From assembly GCA_023362775.1 (NCBI GenBank), contig JALMGJ010000005.1:40233463-40297462 (forward strand): 64,000 nucleotides of DNA. Direction: 5' to 3'. Of this stretch, positions 51,501 to 60,500 are shown one piece after another. The translations under genes were made by a program, and so were the position numbers. A model generated the notes under the pieces. That model saw only the letters and a list, made by a program, of their open reading frames with translations. It did not search any database and was not told the DNA's origin. The stretch's first letter is position 1; every line of letters begins with the position of its first letter. The DNA comes from Charina bottae (Eukaryota > Chordata > Lepidosauria > Squamata > Charinaidae).

Positions 51501-54500
51501 CACCTAACTGAGAGTGGCCTTAGCTCATAAGCAACTGAATCCTACAGTACATTCATGAATTGAAAGAAACTGAATTGTACCCAAAATCACCAAATGCTTT
51601 TTTGCCTGATTTGTTTTTAATCTTTGTAGCCTTGCTTTAAGTATGGAACTCTATAGAGATTTTCATTATCTATTGCTCAACAAAACAGTTTGCTCTCAGG
51701 TGAACATGTTCAGTATTACAACAAGGTACAGCTGCATCTGGGTATGAAAAATAACAATAATAACATGATGTTTGCATGGTTCAAGAAAAAAGAAAACCAG
51801 AGGCAAGAGTGCATCAAATTTGAACCATAATTTTTAGCTACTGGTTGTACGCTAACACAAACTTCTATATGTGTTACATTATTGCTTTTCTGTTTTTGTT
51901 ACTTGTCAAATTGCCAGTAATATTTGTTTTATTGTAATGGTACTTACTATATACCATCCACAAATGAGACAGATCATAACCAGATAAACTCAGATTTCTA
52001 CATACATGTTCCCTCTCCCAGTTTATTCCCTTGAACACAGCTGTAAGCACATGTGTGGGTTTTCATACCTTTTTAAAAGAATAAAAAGTAAAACCTTAAG
52101 TCCGGAATTTCAGAATACTCAATTCCCACATCAAAGTCCTGCTTTGAAATTACAAGAAAAAGGTTGACATCTTGCTACTACCAATTAGGTTGGAAGATTG
52201 GTTTCCCTCTTTGCTGAAAGCATCCAGAGAGGTGCCAAAAAGATATTTAGGTCGTTTCCTTATTAGCAATTTACTGTACAACTTCTTCATAGCATCATCA
52301 AGCCACTGTTAAGTGATATAAAGCCTTTCCACCCTATTGTGGTTTTGCCATGATGATTTAATAAGTCTAGAAGACAGTATAAAATGCTAGTGTGGAAAGG
52401 ATCTTACCTCTTCTCCCAGATGAACAATTTTAAAAAATGACACCAACAAATCTTTAGCTCTTCTGGAGGCCTAAGGACAAGGCAAAATGTGCTATTCTGT
52501 CCATTCAATTTGTAAGAAACCAATCTGTTGCTTTCTTTAGCCAAGGAATGAAGTCATAGTAACGGTTGGCATGTCGACAGTTTGGAGAAGGTCCTTCCTA
52601 GTACATTTTTTCCTCCCAGCAAATACTTTTTAAAAGTCTTCCCTAACATTAGGGATTATTATTGACATTACTGCTTTTTTTAAAGAACAATTACACATTA
52701 GAATGGCAGTGTAGCTATGATTAAGCAGTACTGTTGCCACCCAAGTAGAAGCAGCATATTTCTCAAATTTTTTAATGGTCTTTTCTGAGTTTCTAAACAT
52801 TTAAAAATTGTCCTGCTAATACAGGCAAATAGCCCCTCATTAACAAATACATGGGCATCAACTGAAAGAGTATGAGTTGCCTAGCCTGGCAATGAAACGT
52901 CTGCAAGAAAACAACAAGGCTCAGAGAGCACCAAGGACTCTACAGACTATGAGTTATACCAGCCATGCAAAATAATCCTCCAATGTTATTATGCCCATTG
53001 TGCTTTAGGAAGAGTTCAAATGGGATAAGACAATGCTACAATCAAATCCAGGGTTACTATCCAAGTTCCTGAGGGCTTGGGAGGGGATGTTCCAAGAATG
53101 TGGTGGCAGGAGCTGAAGCTGATTGTAGCAGCAGTGCAATTATGGATTGGAGAACTTTGTAGGGGATGTAAGTGTGGACATAACATTAAGTGAGGCTGCA
53201 ATATTTAGTCTCTTTCTTCCAGAGTGGATCATTGCCTTCAAGGCACAGGGCATGAAGATGTAATGGTATGTGAGAATGACCTTGGGAGACAGGAGGAAGA
53301 GCCACAGACTAGATAACGGTCAGATAAGAGGCAGCTTAGCCTGCAGAAGCAATGGGGGCATGGCAAATGTCTCAGAAGGGACACTCCCTAGTTTCTTGGA
53401 CTGTAAAGGTGACGGGGGAGAGGTGTATTTTCAGACTTGCAAAATTCTGTTAATGTAACCTTACAATAAAGTTAGTGCTAGTACTTCTGGGTGCGCTTCT
53501 TGTGTGGACTACCTCGCAGGTTTGACAGAAGATGAGGCAGGATGTCATGTACCCACTCAGAAAGAATTGTTTTCTTGAGCTGCAATATAGTGTGCTCTGT
53601 TTTCCAATGCACTGTCATTAATTTACTTGAACCTCTTATGTATAACCTGGAGAGCATAGGCTAGGGGCAGGCTAAAAGCTGAGCCCATGTCAGAAAATAT
53701 TTATTAAATTTTTATTCCCTGACCTCCCTCCAAAAGACACTCAGGACAACTAACAGAAAAAAGAAAGATAAAGTCAGAATTCCAGTGAAACATAAATAAA
53801 TAATTTAAAACACACTGCTAAAAAGACACAATTTAAACCACCTCAACAGACAATTCAGCTGAAATGTTAAATGCATGTCTGAATAAGAAAAATGTGTTCT
53901 GTTAGGAAGAGGTAACAGGAAGCACATAGTCTATTCAATTCTGGTAAATCACTGTATCAACTAGCATCAGTTCCTACAAATGTGATGATGAAAAATACAT
54001 ATGCATACTGTATGTATTCCTGGAGACATTTTTAAATGCCTGTAACTATTAAGTGCACAAAACAATGGGTGCAAATCTACATATATACTATTCTAGGTAA
54101 TTGGGAAAAGGCTACCAGAAACAGTTGATAAAACATAATCAGTATCATCACTCTTCTCATCAACTTCAAAAAGTATCAGTTAAAAGATCCTGATGATATA
54201 AATCAACAGAGCCATAGCTATGGTAATACTGGAATCACAGAATCAGGACCTTGGAGATCATCTTTTCAACCCCCTGCCCAGTGCAGAAATCCTTTACCAC
54301 AGTATCTCTGACAGTTGGCCATCCACCTCCAACAAAGGAGAGTGTGCCACTTCCTGACACAGTCTGATCCTGACACAGTCTGATCCATTGTTGAACAGCT
54401 GTTAAGATTAAGAAATGCTTCCTCATGTCCTCTTGAAATCTATATCCTTGTGATTTAAATCCTTCTTTGTTGTTGTTCTGTTTTCTGGAAGAATTCCGAA

Positions 54501-57500
54501 CAATTCTACCCCATCTTCTACATGACAATCCTTCAGATACCTGAAGACAGATTACATGTCTGTCTGCAATCTTCTCCAGGCTACACATACCCAAAGTCTC
54601 CAATTGTTCCTCAAAGATTTTTCCTTCTAGGCTACTTAGCATCTTGATTGTCCTCCTCTGGATACACTCCAGTTTGCCAGTGTCCTTCCTAAAATGCAGT
54701 GCCCAAACTGGATGCACATTATAAAGAGGAAAAATTACTTATCTTACCTGACATACTTCTGCTGAGCAGCCTAGGACTGTGTTTCCTTTTTAGAAGCTGC
54801 ATCACATTAGATTTTGCATTTGTCCCTGTTGAAATTCATCTTCAGCTTATCAAGATCCTCATGAATCTTCATACTGTTGCCTAAGGAATTTGCTATCTCT
54901 TTATCTTTGTGTCATCAGCAAATTTGACAATAATTTCTAACTTTTAAACCAAGTCATTTATAAATATATTGAACAGCATAGGGCATTAGAACACAACCCA
55001 GAGCTGAACCACTCAACACTTTTCCATCTTCTTATGGAGCTATTGGCATGCACTCATTAGGTACAATTGTTTAACCAGCTCTGCTGATTAATGATAGAAT
55101 ATTTTCCAATTTGCTCTACTAGAATCTCATGGGAGTTTTGTCAAATGCTTTAAAGAAATCAAGGTATACTATGTCAACAGCATTCTTATGGCGCATTAAA
55201 CCAGTCACTCTGTCAAGAAAAGAGTTCAAATTCATTTGGGATGTCTTGTTCTTGAGAAACCCAGACTAGCTTCTGCCAAACAATGCATTGCTTTCACAAA
55301 CTGCTTAACAATCTGTCCCAAATTTTTGCCTGATATCAAGCTAATCAGTTAGCAGTTACTCAGTTGCATAGAAACAACATTTGCTCTTCTCCCTCTGACA
55401 TCACATCCATCTCATGATTCTTCAAAGATCACAGAAAGGATTTCCAAGATGACATCTGCAGGCTCCCTCAAGTCTCTCAAATTGTTCTAGTTCTGGAGAC
55501 TTAAACTCATTCATGGTAGCCAGGTGCTCCCTAACCATTTCTTTATTTACCTTGGGTTGCCACTCCTTCCTTTTGTCAATTGTTTTGCTTAAGTTCATTT
55601 AAACACAGGTTGTTTTGAACAAAGTTCCTCTTTGGGAAGAAGAGGCAAAGTAGGAATTGAAGAGCTCTTCCTTCTGCCACTCACCTATTATCATCCTAAC
55701 ATATACTCTTAGCAGGGGACCAGCCTTTCCTTATTTTACTACTGATATAGTAAAAAAAAAGTCATTTTTTATCCTTTTAGCTTTCCTTGAGAGCCTATGT
55801 TTCCTTTAGTGCTTTAGGTTTTTTCAAAAAAACTTTATTTCTACTGATATGATCTACTTGATAGTATACATCTTTGTGATTCCCTTTTTTATTCATGTCC
55901 TTTTTAACTCTTAGCTAAGTTAAAAGTTCCTTCTGCAACCACAACAGCTTCCTGTTTTTCTTATGGGAATGTGTGCCGTGTACTTCCAGTATCATTTCTG
56001 AGATGTGCCCAGCCCTCCAGTCCTCCCATTGATCTGAGGGTATCTGTCCATGGGATCCCACCTAGTATTTCTCTAAGCTTGATGAAATTGGCTCTCCTGA
56101 AATCTAGTGTGCGTGCTCCAATTTCTTTTAAAAGGGTACCTGCTCCTATACATTTTAAAATGCTAGAACACTTGCCAATTTACATTGACAAATACAATCT
56201 GTGATGCAGGGATGAAAAAAAGCTAAACCTATGGACATTTATTCTCTGTAATTGGAGGGTGGCCCACCATCAAGTAAAACTGAGTTATTTAAGAAATACA
56301 TGCTGGAACAGATGTTTCATTGTCCAAAGTCAAATAAGTAAGAAGTAAAACCCACTGAAATTCAGTAGCCCTTTCTTCCTAGTAAATAGTCATAAGATCA
56401 GGCTGCAAGGTTCATCCCAGGATGGGTTCAGTTTCTTTTTTTAATCAAAGGTGATAAAATTCACAAACAGTGACTTCCTACCTCATTTTCAAATAAGGAG
56501 TCATCTGTGTGAAATCAACCCCCGAATGAGACAGCAAGTGTTACCTTGTCAGAAAAGAAATGCTTGAAAATTGACAGTGTGGTAGAAAAGTCACATTTTA
56601 TGTACTATTTATGGTTTTACTGTTTTTAACTTTTTAGCTTTGTTGTAAACCACCCAGAGTCCCCCTTCTGGGGGGAGATGGGTGGTGGCAAACTTTGAAA
56701 AATAAATAAGTAAGTAAATAAGTAAATAAATAAATAAATACTAAAGTAATTTAAATCAAAATTCATGTTTGTCCTTTCAGTAACAGTAACAGGATGAATA
56801 GTGATGACCTCAGGTCTATTTAGAGTACATTGAAATACCATCCAGCCTTTACCAGAGCAGGAATGGAGTTATTTCATTTTAGACATCTAGATCCATGACA
56901 GCTTTAAAAAAAAAAGAGTGGAAACTTGCTGCAAGAAAGATAGGGAAAGCGAGCTGCAATTACATGCCATTTGAAATTATTTCTAGAGGGTTTAAGCGCA
57001 GACAGCACTTCATGAATTGCATTTATTGGCAGGCAGCTCAGAGTGAACGGTCTCTGATTTGGTTTTGCTGTGGAGGTGAAATAGGGAAAGGGTGAAATAG
57101 CAGTGAAGTGACAACAGACCTTTCAGACGCACCACAGCAAGGCCTGAGGTACAAAGCTAATGTTGGTGTGACACTGAAAAGTCCCTCAAAAGAGGAAATT
57201 AAATACAATAATAACAAAGGTTGGGAGAGTGTACTTGAACCATTTCCAAAAAAAAAAAAAATACACCCACAAAGTTCATGTCACCAGAAAAGAACAAAGA
57301 TGTTAATGATTACTGATCATTGATTATTAATTATTATTCATTTTGTGAACTTTTGATTAGAAGAACATAGAGAGACAATCCAATATAAACATAATTATTT
57401 TATTTCCAGTGTAGAATGAAAACAAAATATGCCACACTGCACGGTAAATGGGCCCTAGTTCTTCAAACTCCACTATAAAGCACAATTTAGGGTTGTGCAA

Positions 57501-60500
57501 CTTGGTTCCTCAATCAGTCCCATTCTGAACAGAAGGCATCATCAGCTTGGAGAAGGCTGGTTTCGTCCACGCCTGATATAACCACTCTACATATGCAACA
57601 GACTTTTGGTACAAGCTATGTGATGGGGGGGATTGTATCACCTGCTTCAACATGGAGACATTAACCTCGAAAATGGAGAAGTGGATGGAGGAAAGACTTA
57701 AGCATCTCCTCTCCCAACTGCTTCTCTTCCCCACCTTCCTCTGGGAGCCGATGGATCGCCATCTTTGCCCAAGCCACAGTCGGCACCTTCAAAAGGACAC
57801 TGGGTTCGCATACTTCCTTTCTTAATCACTTCTGGAAATTGCTTGTTAATGGTTTTTCATATATTAAGAACCTTCAAAATGGCAAGTTTCATCACACTGG
57901 GTGAGTCTCCTTCAATCCTTGGTGAAAGAAGTTTTATGCAAGTTTAAGGGCTTAAACAATTCTTATTTTGGAACAAACAGTAAAAGGGTGATTAGAATGT
58001 TGATTTTGGAAAGTTATAAACAGACTAGAGGGCCAGATGGATTTGAAATAAGGTTTTGAAATTAATTACAGAATCCTTCCTTTGGGTTGTTTAAATATGT
58101 ATATGTATATGTACTGTATATGTATATGTATATATACCTTCCTGTGGGGAAATGCTGTGGATTAGGGGGGGAAAACATGACAGGATGGACTTTGAAGTTT
58201 GGACACTAGAGGGAACCAGAAAGAACTAAAGATTATAATTAAAGGAGAAGAGACCCAGTAATACAGAATGGAGCAAAATACTCTAACTTTTGAAGATATT
58301 TGATTCAAATGTGAATTTAAAAATGACAGGTTACAAGAATGATATGGAAAAAGATGCTGCACTGGATTTACAAATGTAATTGGCTGATGTCTTAATAATT
58401 AAAAGGGATATACAAATAACAAACCAGAAGAGTGACATGGATAACTTTCTTACTTTGGATTTACCAAAGAGACGTGTTAAAGTTTTGAAGGAGTTTCTGA
58501 GAAGAGACAAAGAGAAAATGAAAAGAAATCAAGTTCTGGGACAATATTTAAAGGGATTAAAGGTCAAGATTGTTAAAAGCAAAGGGAAGCAATATAAAGT
58601 TGGTTTATTTGATTAAAGTTAAAATATATACTGTATTTTGTTGTTTCTGGTAACTCTGAATGGATCGTTACTGACCAGGACCAAATGATGAGGCTTTAAA
58701 GATTTGTTTATAGACAAGAAATGAAATATGGGAAGAAGAGAATTTTTGTTATAGCATTTTTATTATATAAAAAAAGAAAATCTACTTGAATATTAAAAAG
58801 CAAAATCCACTGCTATTGACAGCTGCTCCTGCTATTTCAGCAAAATAACAAACACCCTTCTTTAGAAGTAGGGCAGCAAGTTAAGGTTTTTGTCTGTAGA
58901 AAATCCTTTGCTACAAATTAATTTTTGATCTTAAAATAACTGTATTCCTGTGGGTGATTATAAATAGTTTCACAGCACACTTTTCAATATGCCAACTGCT
59001 CAGCACAGACCAGATTTTCACAATACAGCTGCCTTGGTTAGCTTATGGGAAAGGCAAGTGCTCTCTTTATATACCAAAGGTTTTCGAACGAATAGAGGAT
59101 GGGGGACAGAGATCATTTTCCATTCTGTCAATAATCTTACTGAGTCAACTGGGCAGCCTCTCTCTCTTTTTAATTTCCAAGCTGGGCAGGAGGACAAAAT
59201 GGTAGAGATACAATGGGCTGTAATTAAATTTTTGTTGTTGTTTATTCACTCAGTTGCTTCTGACTCTTCGTGACTTCATGGACCAGCCCACGCCAGAGCT
59301 TCCTGTTGGCCGTCACCATCCCCAGCTCCCCCATGGTCAAGTCCGTCTACTTAGACTGCCAGTATTTCAAAATGTCCAGTAAAAAACAACTACCTTATGT
59401 CTGAGACAACTAAACTCCTTGCAAGAGCTAGCAATGCAAAAATTTGATTTCAGAAAGATAGGCCAGAAAGTTTGCAGAACCCATTCAGAGGCCACTCTGG
59501 CTTGTTCAAAAAAAACACCACAACTTAGGGGACTCATGAATCTCCTCTATAAATGCTCAGAGAATCAGAGAAATATAGCTTTTGCTCACAATTATCACTA
59601 GCCACTCCAAGAATTTCTGTTACTTCCTTTTTATATGAAGCAAGAAAATGACTGATTAAACCCATCAGCTGTGTATAAGACTCCCAGGTCATTTTCTGAA
59701 AATAGATGCATCCATGGAACAGCTAAGACAGCTCTAGCACCTTTTTCAAAGTCAATCTTGCATCAAATCACAGTAAATATCAAAATGCTTATAACCCTTT
59801 CTATGCATCTACTGGATTGAATCATGCTCAACAGGCTATTAATTGGAGATGACGATGATGATGGAGAAATCATTTTAGGCCAGCAAAAGTGCTAGTTTTA
59901 CTGTATTGACTCATATTATCTTAAGGACTGTCTTCCCTCTGCTTGCCAATCCAGGAATAAGGTCATAATCTGAGTCCTTATTTCAAACTCCTCCCCAGCA
60001 AGATGAGGCAGGTAGAATAAAGAATGTCCTTTCTTGAAAGGTTACCTGTCACCCTCTTTACATGGCAGCAATTTGACCCCTAGTGGTCTTCCACTCCCAT
60101 TTCCACCCCTAACCCTCCCAAAAATAAAAAACAGATAAAAACAAAAAATGGCCACGCCACTTCCACCACATCATGAGATGGGTTCCTGCAATCCTCCAGA
60201 AGATAAGGAAGCCGATTGTGGCCCTTCACCCCTTAGAAATTACTTCTGATCTAAATGGATGGGCATTTCATTATTAAAAGGACTGCTTTATAATCGGTGA
60301 CATGGGCCCACTGGTAAGGTTAGACATTATAATTGTGGAACCTCTCTCTCCCAAAAAGTGTTTTCAGCATCCTTACTAAGTATTTTCTTTTGGAAGTATT
60401 AAAGATATGGCTGTTTAAATCTGCTTTTAATTTCATAAGGATATTGGCCTATACTTTTAAGCTGTAATTTTAAGTCCTGTTGTTAGAAGAGATAAATGAG

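Noticed and set aside
53160..53530. Possible solo LTR
   Set aside because: An AATAAA and LTR-like composition are present, but no inverted TG..CA ends or flanking duplication could be defined.
57510..57734. 74-codon minus ORF
   Set aside because: No domain, no splice context, low-complexity Ser/Gln composition; probably chance.
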